Positions 15,224-22,593 of a DNA stretch of 22,593 bases are shown piece by piece. This stretch comes from JBOHSA01 sp050732995 (GTDB taxonomy: Bacteria; Gemmatimonadota; Gemmatimonadetes; Gemmatimonadales; GWC2-71-9): the NCBI GenBank assembly GCA_050732995.1, contig JBOHSA010000044.1, positions 1-22,593 of the forward strand. The letters are read 5' to 3'. Both the position numbers and the translations under genes were made by a program. The notes beneath the pieces were generated by a model. That model saw only the letters and a list, made by a program, of their open reading frames with translations, was not told the DNA's origin and searched no databases. Numbering within the stretch: the stretch's first letter is position 1; every line of letters begins with the position of its first letter.

Positions 15224-15891
15224 TCCCCGGTCGAGACCGTCCGCACGCCGGCGTGGTGCAGCAGAGCGAGGATCGCCTGGTCGTGCAGACGCTTCGGCCC
15301 GCGCAGCTCGAACTCGATCACGAGATCCACGTTTTCCCGCCGGTTGGCCTGGCGGACGATGTCGAGCCCGGTGCGCTGGACGATGGTCTCGAGCTCCTCG
15401 ACGACGGTCGGGTCGGGCCGCGCATGGATCGTCACCTTGCTCTTTGCGGCCTGGCGCTCAACGAACACTTCCACGCGCCCCAGCCCCTGGAGCACGAGGA
15501 TCACGATCAGGGTGGTGCCGAGCGCCTCGAGGTAGTAGCTGGCCCCGAGGGCGACGCCGATGGCGGCGACGACCCAAATGGTGGCGGCGCTCGTGAGCCC
15601 CACGACGGCCCCGCGCGCGTGGAGAATCGTCCCCGCCCCGATGAAGCCGACGCCGGTGACGATTTGCGCCGCGACGCGGGTCGGATCCGCGCTCGTCCCC
15701 GCCATGGCGATGGAGAGCTTGGTATAGAGCGCGGACCCGATGCAGATCAGGATGTTGGTGCGGAGTCCCGCCGGCTTGCCGCCGAGCTCGCGCTCGAGCC
15801 CGATCGCGCCGCCCAGCAGCGTGGCGAGCACGAGCTGGAACATCAGCTCCAGCCGGAAGACCTCGATCATCCGGCCGACCAGCTCCCCCAT
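15220..15891 (-). CDS. MgtC/SapB-family membrane protein
   Basis: A 223-residue integral membrane protein. Family motifs are ATLLGGAIGLERELGGKPAG (23-42) continuing into LRTNILICIGSALYT, then QIVTGVGFIGAGTIL (76-90) and GLTSAATIWVVAAIGVALG (98-116). Four to five hydrophobic helices occupy the first 140 residues. A soluble C-terminal domain of about 80 residues (VTIHARPDPTVVEELETIV onward) has an ACT-like strand/helix pattern. Family members are linked to magnesium limitation and acid or virulence adaptation, but transport is not established. The ATG (15889-15891) shares one base with the trpS stop. The frame continues upstream only as a shadow of trpS. Confidence 0.88.
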   Translation of the reverse strand: MGELVGRMIEVFRLELMFQLVLATLLGGAIGLERELGGKPAGLRTNILICIGSALYTKLSIAMAGTSADPTRVAAQIVTGVGFIGAGTILHARGAVVGLTSAATIWVVAAIGVALGASYYLEALGTTLIVILVLQGLGRVEVFVERQAAKSKVTIHARPDPTVVEELETIVQRTGLDIVRQANRRENVDLVIEFELRGPKRLHDQAILALLHHAGVRTVSTGE

Positions 15892-16880
15892 CAGTCCGCC
15901 ACGGGCGCGAGGAGCCCCATCCGCTGCCGCACTTCGGCGATCGTCCGGCGCGCGATGACCCGGGCCCGCTCCGCCCCCGCGCGCAGGAGGTCGTGCACCC
16001 GCCGCGGCGCCGCCCGCAGCTCCGTGGCGCGCTCGCGGATGGGCGCAAGCCTCGCTATCATATGGTCCGCCAGCACCCGCTTGCAGTCGAGACAGCCCCA
16101 TCCCGCCGTCCGGCACTTGTGCGCCACCTCCGCCTGGACGGCCGGAGGCGAGAAGCCCTGGTGGATGGTGAAGACATTGCAGATATCGGGGTTGCCGGGA
16201 TCCTTGCGGGTCACGCGGGCAGGATCGGTGGCGGCAGGCCGAAGCTTCTCCCAGACCGTCTCGGGCGCGTCGAACAGGCCGATCGTATTGCCCAGGCTCT
16301 TGGACATCTTGGCCTGGCCGTCGAGTCCCAACACCCGCTTGGCGGTCGAGAGCAGGGCCTGCGGCTCCGGGAAGAAGCCGTCGCCGAAGCGGGCGTTCCA
16401 GCGCCGCGCGATCTCGCGCATCAGCTCGAGATGCTGCAGCTGGTCCTCGCCGACCGGGACGAGCGCCGCCTGGTAGAGCAGCACGTCCGCCGCCTGCAGG
16501 ACGGGGTAGTTGAGCAGCCCCGCGGGGACGCTCTCCTGGCGCTGGGCTTTGTCCTTGAACTGCGTCTGCCGCTCGAGCTCACCCAGCGGCGTCACGGTGG
16601 TCAGCAGCCAGTTGAGCTCGGTGTGCTCGGCGACGTGCGATTGGACGAACACGATGCAGCGGTCCGGGTCGAGCCCCGCGGCGAGCAGGCCGACGCCCAT
16701 GTCCAGAGTGCGGCCCGCCAGCGTGGCGACGTCGTAGGGTTGGGTGATGGCGTGCAGGTCCACGATGCAGAACAGGCAATCGTGCTCGTGCTGCAGGCGG
16801 ACCCAGCTCTGCACCGCGCCGAGGTAGTTGCCGATGTGGAGCTCGCCGGACGGCTGAATTCCGGAGAAGACGCGCGCCAT
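15891..16880 (-). CDS. trpS: Tryptophanyl-tRNA synthetase with Fe-S-type cysteine motif
   Basis: A 329-residue class I synthetase. It has FSGIQPSGELHIGN with the HIGH-type HIGN (15-18), the GEDQLQHLEL segment and KMSKS (191-195). The C-terminal half carries C234-x21-C256-x6-C263-x2-C266. This corresponds, one residue short in the first gap, to the motif that binds a [4Fe-4S] cluster near the tRNA-anticodon site in Thermotoga maritima TrpRS. It charges tRNA-Trp. A promoter (TTGCGG, 18 bp, TAGCTT) ends 8 nt before the ATG, so the leader is very short. It heads the run trpS, mgtC-like, dehydrogenase, pilT, lyase. Confidence 0.96.
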   Translation of the reverse strand: MARVFSGIQPSGELHIGNYLGAVQSWVRLQHEHDCLFCIVDLHAITQPYDVATLAGRTLDMGVGLLAAGLDPDRCIVFVQSHVAEHTELNWLLTTVTPLGELERQTQFKDKAQRQESVPAGLLNYPVLQAADVLLYQAALVPVGEDQLQHLELMREIARRWNARFGDGFFPEPQALLSTAKRVLGLDGQAKMSKSLGNTIGLFDAPETVWEKLRPAATDPARVTRKDPGNPDICNVFTIHQGFSPPAVQAEVAHKCRTAGWGCLDCKRVLADHMIARLAPIRERATELRAAPRRVHDLLRAGAERARVIARRTIAEVRQRMGLLAPVAD

Positions 16881-16888
16881 GGGCTCAC

Positions 16889-16918
16889 AAGCTATGCCGG
16901 GGAGAGGGGGCGCCGCAA
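16889..16918 (-). promoter_or_regulatory. Candidate promoter of trpS
   Basis: TTGCGG (16913-16918), an 18-bp spacer and TAGCTT (16889-16894) on the minus strand, 8 nt before the ATG. The -35 abuts the start codon of the divergent inositol-monophosphatase remnant. Confidence 0.5.
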
Positions 16919-16919
16919 G

Positions 16920-17117
16920 GTGCGGGACATCAAAGACTTAGTCGACGTCGCCCAGCGCGCCGCGAGCCGCGCGGCGACCGCTCTGCGCTCAGCCCGCGTC
17001 CCGGCGCCGGGCGCGTGGATCGAGAAGGGCGACCACGATTTCGTCACCGAGGCGGACCGGCGTGGGGGAGCGGAGGACCTCTTGCGAATCGTGGTCCCGC
17101 TCGTGAGGAGTGTATGA
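16920..17117 (+). pseudogene. Inositol-monophosphatase-family N-terminal remnant
   Basis: A 65-residue frame from GTG at 16920, with AGGGGG 9 nt upstream. The helix LVDVAQRAASRAATALRSAR and then EKGDHDFVTEADRR are the standard opening of IMPase-family sugar/inositol phosphatases ('..a...a.....G..DfVTeaDr'). The remaining three quarters are absent, including the GEE and DP-x-DGT metal-binding motifs, and the tail (EDLLRIVVPLVRSV) is only loosely family-like. The stop overlaps the ftcD ATG as ATGA. It may survive as a translated leader that couples ribosomes into ftcD. Deletion of the body of the gene is the simplest explanation. Confidence 0.6.
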
Positions 17118-18580
17118 GCTCGCCGCTCGTCGAGTGCGTCCCGAACTTCTCCGAGGGTCGTGACCCCGCCGTGCTCGACGCGCTGCGGGCCGCGATCACG
17201 AGCGTGCCCGGCGCGAAGCTGCTCGACGTTCAGGCCGACGCCTCCCATCACCGCTCGGTGTTCACCTTCGTGGCCCCGCCCCAGGCCGCGGCGGAGGCGG
17301 CGTTCCGCGCGATGCGCGTCGCCATGCAGCGGATCGACCTCACCCGGCATCAGGGCGAGCACCCGCGCATGGGCGCCACCGACGTCGTGCCCTTCGTGCC
17401 CGTTCGCGATGTCACAATGGAAGCCTGCGTCGCGCTCGCCCGTCAGCTCGCCGACCGGGTGGCCCGCGAGCTGGAGATCCCGGTCTACCTGTACGCCCGG
17501 GCGGCCACCCGCCCCGAGCGGGAGCGGCTGCCCGACATCCGCAAGGGCCAATTCGAGGGGTTGCAGGAGCGGATCGGCACCGACGCCGCGGCCGACCCCG
17601 ACGTCGGGCCCAGGCGCATCCATCCTACCGCCGGGGCCACCGCGATCGGCGCGCGGCCCTTCCTGGTGGCGTACAACATCTACCTCGACACGAGCGACGT
17701 TACCATCGCCAAGGACATCGCGAAGGTGATCCGCACGTCGAGCGGCGGGTTGCCCGCGGTGCAGGCGTCGGGGTTCGAGGTCGGCGGCCAGGCGCAGGTC
17801 TCGATGAACCTGCTGGACATTGACGTCACCTCACCCGCCACCGCCTTCGCGGCGGTTGAGGCCGAGGCGCGGCGGCGCGGCGTCGGGATCCGCAATAGCG
17901 AGGTCGTCGGGTTGATCCCGGAGCGCGGCATTCTCGACGCCGGGGCGGCGGCGCTGAAATGCCCCGATGCTGCGGATCATCTGCTCGAGGCCAGAATCCG
18001 GGCGGTCGAGGGTCCGACGCTGGACGGGTGGATCGAGGAGCTGGCGGGATCGAGCCCGGTGCCTGGCGGGGGGAGCGCGGCGGCGCTCGCGGGGACACTG
18101 GCCGCGGGGCTCGTGGCGATGGTGGCCCGGCTCACGATCGGGCGCACGGCCTACACGGCGGTCGACGCGCGGGCCCGCGAGATCCTCGACGAGGCCTACG
18201 CCCTGCGCGCGGACCTCCGGCGCCTGGTGGACGAAGACGCGGCGGCCTACGGCAAGGTGAGCGAGGTCTACAAGATCCCGAAGGACGATGAGGAGCGGAC
18301 GACGCAGATCGACGGCGCCCTGCTCCATGCCGCGCAGGTGCCGCTGGAGGTGGCGCGCCGAGCGGCGCGGGTCGCGCGCCTGGCTCGGGAGATCGGAGAG
18401 ATCGGCAACAAGAACGCCCGCAGCGATGCTCGGGTGGCGGTGGAGCTCGCGGGCGCCGCGCTCACGGGCGCACTCGAGAACGTGACGGTGAATGTGGCAT
18501 CGTTGTCCGACGCGCGGAAGGGAGCGGAGGTGGCGGCGGAAGCCAAGCGGTTGCGCGTCGGACTCAGCCGGCGGTCGTGA
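17114..18580 (+). CDS. ftcD: Bifunctional glutamate formimidoyltransferase / formimidoyl-THF cyclodeaminase
   Basis: A 488-residue fusion of two histidine-degradation activities. Residues 1 to about 295 are the formiminotransferase, with ECVPNFSEGRD (7-17) at the N-terminus and the catalytic-region histidines in RHQGEHPRMGATDVVPFVPV (79-97). HPTAGATAIGARPFLVAYN (170-188) also belongs to this part. Residues about 305-488 are the all-helical cyclodeaminase domain, with SSPVPGGGSAAALAGTLAAG (313-332) and the ENVTVNVASL segment near the end. Together they move the formimino group from formiminoglutamate to tetrahydrofolate and release ammonia, giving 5,10-methenyl-THF. The two domains are fused as in mammals. 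No hut gene is adjacent. The ATG overlaps the remnant's stop; the 3' end overlaps the convergent map gene by 17 bp. Confidence 0.94.
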   Translation: MSSPLVECVPNFSEGRDPAVLDALRAAITSVPGAKLLDVQADASHHRSVFTFVAPPQAAAEAAFRAMRVAMQRIDLTRHQGEHPRMGATDVVPFVPVRDVTMEACVALARQLADRVARELEIPVYLYARAATRPERERLPDIRKGQFEGLQERIGTDAAADPDVGPRRIHPTAGATAIGARPFLVAYNIYLDTSDVTIAKDIAKVIRTSSGGLPAVQASGFEVGGQAQVSMNLLDIDVTSPATAFAAVEAEARRRGVGIRNSEVVGLIPERGILDAGAAALKCPDAADHLLEARIRAVEGPTLDGWIEELAGSSPVPGGGSAAALAGTLAAGLVAMVARLTIGRTAYTAVDARAREILDEAYALRADLRRLVDEDAAAYGKVSEVYKIPKDDEERTTQIDGALLHAAQVPLEVARRAARVARLAREIGEIGNKNARSDARVAVELAGAALTGALENVTVNVASLSDARKGAEVAAEAKRLRVGLSRRS

Positions 18581-19325
18581 GGATTCTCGGCGGCCCGTCG
18601 TTCTGCTCGATCGCCACGGTGTGCTCGAAATGCGCCGAGAGCGATCCGTCGGCCGTGACCACCGTCCACTTGTCGTCCAGCGTGCGGATCTCGGGGCCGC
18701 CGATGTTGACCATCGGCTCGATCGCGAGGGTCATGCCCGGCACGAGGCGCGGTCCCCGGCGGGGCTTTCCGTAGTTCGGCACCTGGGGCTCCTCGTGGAA
18801 GCTCGCCCCGATGCCGTGGCCCACCAGCTCGCGGACCACCGAGTAGCCCGCCCCTTCCGCGACTTCCTGCACCGCGTGCCCAATGTCACCCACGTGGTTG
18901 CCGGCCTGGGCCCGGGCCAGCCCTGCCGCCAGCGCCTCGCGCGTCACGCGCAGCAGGCGCTCGGCCTTGGGGGTGATCGCACCCACCGGGAACGTCGCCG
19001 CCGAATCGGCGTGCAAGCCCTCGAGCCACACGCCGACGTCCACGCTCAGCAGGTCACCGGCTTGGAGCACACGGCGCGGGGAGGGGATCCCGTGCACAAC
19101 CTCTTCATTGATGGAGGTGCACAGGGTGGCAGGGAAGTCGTACAGGCCTTTGAACGAGGGGCGCGCGCCGGGGTGGCTGCGGATGAACTCTTCGGCCAGG
19201 CGATCGAGCGCCTCGGTGGAGACGCCGGGACGGACGTGGTGGGCGATCAGCGCCAGGGTCTCCGCGACGATCCGGCCGGCGGCCGCCATCGTCTCGATCT
19301 CGCGCGGCGACTTGATCGTGATCAT
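18564..19325 (-). CDS. map: Methionine aminopeptidase, type I
   Basis: A 253-residue pita-bread metallopeptidase that removes N-terminal methionine co-translationally. All five metal ligands are present: D96 (SVDVG), D107 (HADSAATF), H170 (VGHGIG), E203 (AIEPM) and E234 (FEHTV). The substrate-binding H79 is in VVHGIP. There is no type II insertion and no N-terminal zinc extension. The ATG overlaps the adk stop as ATGA, the usual secY-adk-map order. It ends the leftward ribosomal operon; no infA, rpmJ or rpsM follows. Its last codons overlap the end of ftcD. Confidence 0.96.
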   Translation of the reverse strand: MITIKSPREIETMAAAGRIVAETLALIAHHVRPGVSTEALDRLAEEFIRSHPGARPSFKGLYDFPATLCTSINEEVVHGIPSPRRVLQAGDLLSVDVGVWLEGLHADSAATFPVGAITPKAERLLRVTREALAAGLARAQAGNHVGDIGHAVQEVAEGAGYSVVRELVGHGIGASFHEEPQVPNYGKPRRGPRLVPGMTLAIEPMVNIGGPEIRTLDDKWTVVTADGSLSAHFEHTVAIEQNDGPPRILTTAG

Positions 19326-19885
19326 TGCCCGAGGATCCGCTTGATCTCCTCGGCGATCTGTTCGATGGTGCCCGTGCCCGGGACCCGGTGTACGTTGCCG
19401 CGCTGCGCGTAGTGGGCGATCAGCGGGGCGGTGTCGCGCTGATAGACCCGGAGCCGGGTGGCGATCGCCTCGGGGGTGTCGTCCGTCCGGCCTTCCTCCA
19501 AGGCGCGGCGGTGCATCCGCCGGACCAGCTCTTCCTCTGTCACGTCGAGCAGCAGGATGTGGTTCAGCCGCTGGCCGCGCTCGGCCAGCGTCTTGTCCAC
19601 GAGCTCGGCCTGGGCGGCGGTACGCGGGAAGCCGTCAAAGATCGCGCCGTTCTTGGCCTCGGGCTTCACGAGCTCATCCTTGATGAGGCCCAGGATCACG
19701 GCATCCGGCACGAGCTTGCCGGCGTCCATGTACTTTTTGGCGTCCCGGCCGAGCGGGGTCTTGGCTCGCACCGCCGCGCGGAGGATGTCGCCGGTCGTGA
19801 TTTTGGGAAGCCCGAGGCGCTCGGCCAGGATCCGGCCTTGGGTGCCTTTGCCCGAGCCCGGCGCGCCGAGAATGAGAATGAACAC
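19322..19885 (-). CDS. adk: Adenylate kinase, short-LID form
   Basis: A 187-residue nucleoside monophosphate kinase that interconverts AMP, ATP and ADP. The P-loop is GAPGSGKGT (7-15), followed by the AMP-binding KITTGDILR and GFPRTAAQAE segments. The LID is the short form (RRALEEGRTDDTPEAIATR), with no zinc-binding cysteines and no 27-residue insertion. The start is GTG, 21 bp after the secY stop. It is followed by map with an ATGA overlap. Confidence 0.96.
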   Translation of the reverse strand: MFILILGAPGSGKGTQGRILAERLGLPKITTGDILRAAVRAKTPLGRDAKKYMDAGKLVPDAVILGLIKDELVKPEAKNGAIFDGFPRTAAQAELVDKTLAERGQRLNHILLLDVTEEELVRRMHRRALEEGRTDDTPEAIATRLRVYQRDTAPLIAHYAQRGNVHRVPGTGTIEQIAEEIKRILGQ

Positions 19886-19906
19886 GCAGCCCCACCCCCT
19901 CGGCGC

Positions 19907-21229
19907 CTAGAAGCGCTGGCGCCCGCGGAACTTTACCCGGCCTTCCTTCATGAAGCCGTCGTAGTGCCGGAGGAGCAGGTGCTGCTGCACCTGCTGGACG
20001 GTGTCCAGCGCGACGCCGACGACGATCAGCAGCGCGGTGCCGCCGAAGCCGAACGGCATGTTCAGCACGTTGAAGATGACGATCGGCATCATCGCCACGG
20101 CCGCGAGGAACAGCGACCCCGGCAGCGTGATGCGCGACAACACGTCGTCGATGTAGTCGGCCGTCGCCGCCCCCGGCTTCACGCCCGGAATGAAGCCGCC
20201 CTGCTTTTTCAGGTTCTCCGCCAGGTCGACCGGGTTGAAGATGATTGACGTGTAGAAGTAGGCGAAGAAGATGATCAGCGCCGTGCTCGACAGGACGTAC
20301 AGCATCGAGGTCGTGTTGAAGTACTCGGCGATCTGCTTGAGCCACGGCGTGCCGACGAACGTGGCGAGGGTTCCCGGCACGATGATCAGGGACTGGGCGA
20401 AGATGATCGGCATCACGCCGGCGGAGTTGATCCGCAGCGGGATGAACGTCTTCTGGCCCTCGCGGATGCGGCCCCGCCCCATCACCTTGCGGGGGATCTG
20501 AATGGGAATGCGCCGCGCGGCCACGGTGACCGCCACGGTAAAGCCGACCACGGCCACCATGACCGCGAGCACGGCGAGCAGCTTGATGAACGGCAGGGTG
20601 CCGGTCTTCAGGGCCTCGAACGTCCGCAGCGCTTCCGGCCAGATCCGCTCGACGATCGAGAAGAAGATCATCAGGCTCATGCCGTTCCCGATGCCGCGCT
20701 CGGTGATCTGCTCGCCCAGCCACATGACGAACACGCCGCCGGTGGTGAGCGTCAGCACGGTGGTCATCCGGAAGCCGAAGCCGGGGTTCGCCACCGCGTC
20801 GACGCCGCCCGAGTTGAGCTGCTCGCAGAACAGCGCGAACCCGTAGGCTTGGAAGATGCAGAGCACCACGGTGAGGTAGCGCGTCCACTGGGTGAGCCGC
20901 TTCTTGCCTTCCTCATCGCGCTGCATCTTCTCGATCACGGGGAACACGGGCCCCGCGAGCTGGAACACGATGCTCGCCGAGATGTAGGGCATGATCCCGA
21001 GCGCGAACACCGTTGCGCGCGAGAACCCGCCCCCGGCGAACAGGTCGTACAACCCGAACAGAGTGCCCTGGCCGGTCGTCTGGAGGAAGCTCGCCAGCGC
21101 TTCGACATTCACCCCCGGCGTGGCGATGTGCGCCCCGATCCGGTAGATGACCAGGCACAGCAGGGTGAACTTGATCTTGTCCCAGAGCTCCGGGACCTTC
21201 ATCAGATTGGGAATTCCGGGCGCCGTCAC
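19907..21229 (-). CDS. secY: Protein translocase subunit SecY
   Basis: A 440-residue channel subunit of the Sec translocon with ten hydrophobic helices. The N-terminus (PELWDKIKFTLLCLVIYRIG) and plug region (GLYDLFAGGGFSRATVFALG) are typical. So are GIMPYISASI, ERGIGNGMSLMIF, IPLRINSAGVMPIIFA, NPVDLAENLKKQGGFIPG and the cytoplasmic C-terminal HYDGFMKEGRVKFRGR. Start GTG at 21229 has GAGGGG 7 nt before it, inside the last codons of rplO, with 4 nt between the genes. It sits in the conserved order rplO-secY-adk-map. Confidence 0.97.
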   Translation of the reverse strand: MTAPGIPNLMKVPELWDKIKFTLLCLVIYRIGAHIATPGVNVEALASFLQTTGQGTLFGLYDLFAGGGFSRATVFALGIMPYISASIVFQLAGPVFPVIEKMQRDEEGKKRLTQWTRYLTVVLCIFQAYGFALFCEQLNSGGVDAVANPGFGFRMTTVLTLTTGGVFVMWLGEQITERGIGNGMSLMIFFSIVERIWPEALRTFEALKTGTLPFIKLLAVLAVMVAVVGFTVAVTVAARRIPIQIPRKVMGRGRIREGQKTFIPLRINSAGVMPIIFAQSLIIVPGTLATFVGTPWLKQIAEYFNTTSMLYVLSSTALIIFFAYFYTSIIFNPVDLAENLKKQGGFIPGVKPGAATADYIDDVLSRITLPGSLFLAAVAMMPIVIFNVLNMPFGFGGTALLIVVGVALDTVQQVQQHLLLRHYDGFMKEGRVKFRGRQRF

Positions 21230-21233
21230 CCGC

Positions 21234-21743
21234 TCACCCCTCGATCTTCCCGCCGGCCCGCTCGATCTTGCTGCGGGCCGAGGCGGACACCGCCACCCCT
21301 TTCACCACGAACTGGCGGCTCACCTCGCCCATCCCGAGCAGCTTGATCGGATGATCCGGCCGTCGCACCAGCCCTGCTCCGAACAGGGTATCGGGCGTCA
21401 CCTCGATCCCCTCCGCCAGCGTTCCCAGATACCGGACGTTCACGACCTGGGCCGGTTGCCGGAAGGGGTTGGTGAACCCGCGCTTGGGGATGCGACGAAT
21501 CAGCGGCATCTGGCCGCCTTCGAAGCCGGGACGGGTCTGGCCGCCGCTGCGCGCCGTCTGTCCCTTGCCGCCTCGTCCGGCCGTTTTCCCGATCCCCGAG
21601 CCGGGGCCGCGGCCTTTGCGAATGCGCGCGCGGTGCGAGCCTTGGGGGGGCTTGAGGTCGTGGAGGGCGAGCCGGGGGAGCGGAGCGGGAGCGGGCGCGG
21701 CCGCCTTGCGCGTCCGTTGGCCTTTCGCCTTCGTCGCCGCCAT
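21234..21743 (-). CDS. rplO: 50S ribosomal protein L15
   Basis: A 169-residue L15. The core begins LHDLKPPQGSHRARIRKGRG and continues GSGIGKTAGRGGKGQTARSG and RPGFEGGQMPLIRRIPKRGF, the conserved RNA-binding Gly/Arg-rich tail. The globular part follows (NVRYLGTLAEGIEVTPDTL, FVVKGVAVSASARSKIE). It has about 25 extra Ala/Lys/Pro-rich residues at the N-terminus compared with typical L15 (about 145). It lies 2 bp after rpmD and 4 bp before secY. Confidence 0.96.
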   Translation of the reverse strand: MAATKAKGQRTRKAAAPAPAPLPRLALHDLKPPQGSHRARIRKGRGPGSGIGKTAGRGGKGQTARSGGQTRPGFEGGQMPLIRRIPKRGFTNPFRQPAQVVNVRYLGTLAEGIEVTPDTLFGAGLVRRPDHPIKLLGMGEVSRQFVVKGVAVSASARSKIERAGGKIEG

Positions 21744-21745
21744 TG

Positions 21746-22012
21746 CTACTTCCCCTCCTGCTCGAGCGTCGCCTCAATCAGGTGGCGCACCTGATGGAGC
21801 ATCCCGCGGAGCGCGGGGTGATCTTGCTGGACCACGACGTCCTGATGGTGCTTGAGTCCCAGCGCTTCGAGCGTCCGGCGCAGGCGGGCGGGATGGCCGC
21901 TGCCCGAGCGCACCTGCCGGATCCGGAGCTTCCCCTTCCCCACCGGCGGGAGCGCCCGGTCCCGGCCGGGCTTGCGCTTGCGGTACTTGCGGGTCGGGGG
22001 CTTACGCGCCAT
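21746..22012 (-). CDS. rpmD: 50S ribosomal protein L30 with basic N-terminal extension
   Basis: The L30 core is residues 27-88: KLRIRQVRSGSGHPARLRRT, LEALGLKHHQDVVVQQDHPA, then LRGMLHQVRHLIEATLE. Usual bacterial L30 is about 60 residues; here 26 strongly basic residues (ARKPPTRKYRKRKPGRDRA and following) precede it. The ATG at 22012 overlaps the rpsE stop by 11 bp. A start nearer the core is not evident (no internal Met before the core), so the extension appears real. Confidence 0.93.
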   Translation of the reverse strand: MARKPPTRKYRKRKPGRDRALPPVGKGKLRIRQVRSGSGHPARLRRTLEALGLKHHQDVVVQQDHPALRGMLHQVRHLIEATLEQEGK

Positions 22013-22593
22013 GGGTGGCCCCCTGCCGGGCCCTGTAGGGGATCGTGTCCACCTCGATGCCCCGCTCCTTCGCCACGCGCCGCGCCGTCGTGAGCCGCTG
22101 GAGCCCGTCCATCGTGGCCCGCACCATGTTGTGCGGGTTGGTGGAGCCCAGGCTCTTGGTCAGGATGTCCCGCACGCCGGCGCATTCGAGCACGGCCCGC
22201 ACGGGGCCGCCGGCGATGACGCCGGTGCCCGACGCCGCGGGCTTGAGCAGCACCCGGCCAGCGCCGTGGTTGCCGACCACCTCGTGGGGGATCGTGCCGC
22301 CGGTGAGCGGGACATCGGCCATCCGGCGGCGGGCCGCCTCAACGGCCTTACGCACCGCTTCACTGACCTCGTTCGCCTTGCCGGTCGCGATGCCTACGCG
22401 CCCTTGCCCGTCGCCGACCGCCACGAGCGCGTTGAAGCTGAAGCGTCGACCGCCCTTCACGACCTTGGCGACGCGGTTGATCGCGATGACGTTCTCAACA
22501 TAGCCGTCGCCTTCGCGCTGCCGCTCGCCCGTGTCGCCGCGACCGCCGCGTCCCCCGCCTCCCCCAGGCCCCCGGCCGCGACCGCCCCCACCC
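22002..22593 (-). CDS. rpsE: 30S ribosomal protein S5 (5' end outside the window)
   Basis: The S5 double-stranded-RNA-binding and C-terminal domains are complete: YVENVIAINRVAKVVKGGRR, FSFNALVAVGDGQGRVGIAT, GKANEVSEAVRKAVEAA, then GAGRVLLKPAASGTGVIAGG and KSLGSTNPHNMVRATMDGL. S5 sits at the mRNA entry channel and influences decoding accuracy. The frame stays open to the window edge, and before the core it encodes a Gly/Arg-rich stretch (GGGRGRGPGGGGGRGGRGD) that ordinary S5 lacks. The true start is not visible. It leads rpmD, rplO, secY, adk and map. Confidence 0.96.
   Translation of the reverse strand, partial: GGGGRGRGPGGGGGRGGRGDTGERQREGDGYVENVIAINRVAKVVKGGRRFSFNALVAVGDGQGRVGIATGKANEVSEAVRKAVEAARRRMADVPLTGGTIPHEVVGNHGAGRVLLKPAASGTGVIAGGPVRAVLECAGVRDILTKSLGSTNPHNMVRATMDGLQRLTTARRVAKERGIEVDTIPYRARQGATHGA

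Overview
The window is GC-rich and densely coded, with most genes on the minus strand. The gene content is bacterial: spc-operon ribosomal genes, SecY, PilT, a sigma-54 promoter and a GEMM-type riboswitch. The dimeric GlyRS, a TrpRS with an Fe-S-type cysteine motif, a fused FTCD and very tight gene spacing (repeated ATGA and GTGA stop/start overlaps) suit a high-GC soil or sediment phylum such as Gemmatimonadota. That placement is an inference; I see no single diagnostic marker.

Layout by coordinate. (1) 1-4055, minus: an operon that begins at 4055 with an unrecognised small protein, then a small ubiquitin-like beta-grasp protein, a small two-helix membrane protein and a histone-deacetylase-fold hydrolase. 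It continues with CorA, a dipeptide epimerase and the 5' end of priA. (2) 4228-4485, plus: a 5'-truncated Hsp20. (3) 4533-7989, minus: glycerate kinase, glycyl-tRNA synthetase, a putative zincin and a degenerate receiver-like protein. (4) 7986-8363: the only long non-coding stretch. It carries three 19-bp tandem repeats, a sigma-54 promoter, a c-di-GMP-I (GEMM) riboswitch aptamer and two hairpin terminators, all consistent with a plus-strand transcript that leads into no gene. (5) 8363-16880, minus: trpS, mgtC-like, D-2-hydroxyacid dehydrogenase, pilT and a DapA-family lyase, mostly overlapping. These are followed by purA, with its own promoter and a terminator-like hairpin in its leader, and a penicillin-acylase-family hydrolase. 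(6) 16920-18580, plus: an inositol-monophosphatase N-terminal remnant translationally coupled to bifunctional ftcD. (7) 18564-22593, minus: the distal spc operon rpsE-rpmD-rplO-secY-adk-map.

The most interesting element is the stand-alone sigma-54/c-di-GMP-riboswitch/terminator unit at about 8096-8268. The aptamer has a closing stem, a GNRA-capped hairpin and both conserved GEMM core strings, yet it is followed by a terminator, about 70 bp and a second strong hairpin, and then by the 3' end of an oppositely oriented gene. Secondary points are the ubiquitin-like/HDAC operon, the purA leader hairpin, the 15-residue insertion in the NAD-binding loop of the dehydrogenase, very short-leader or leaderless promoters, and two gene remnants.
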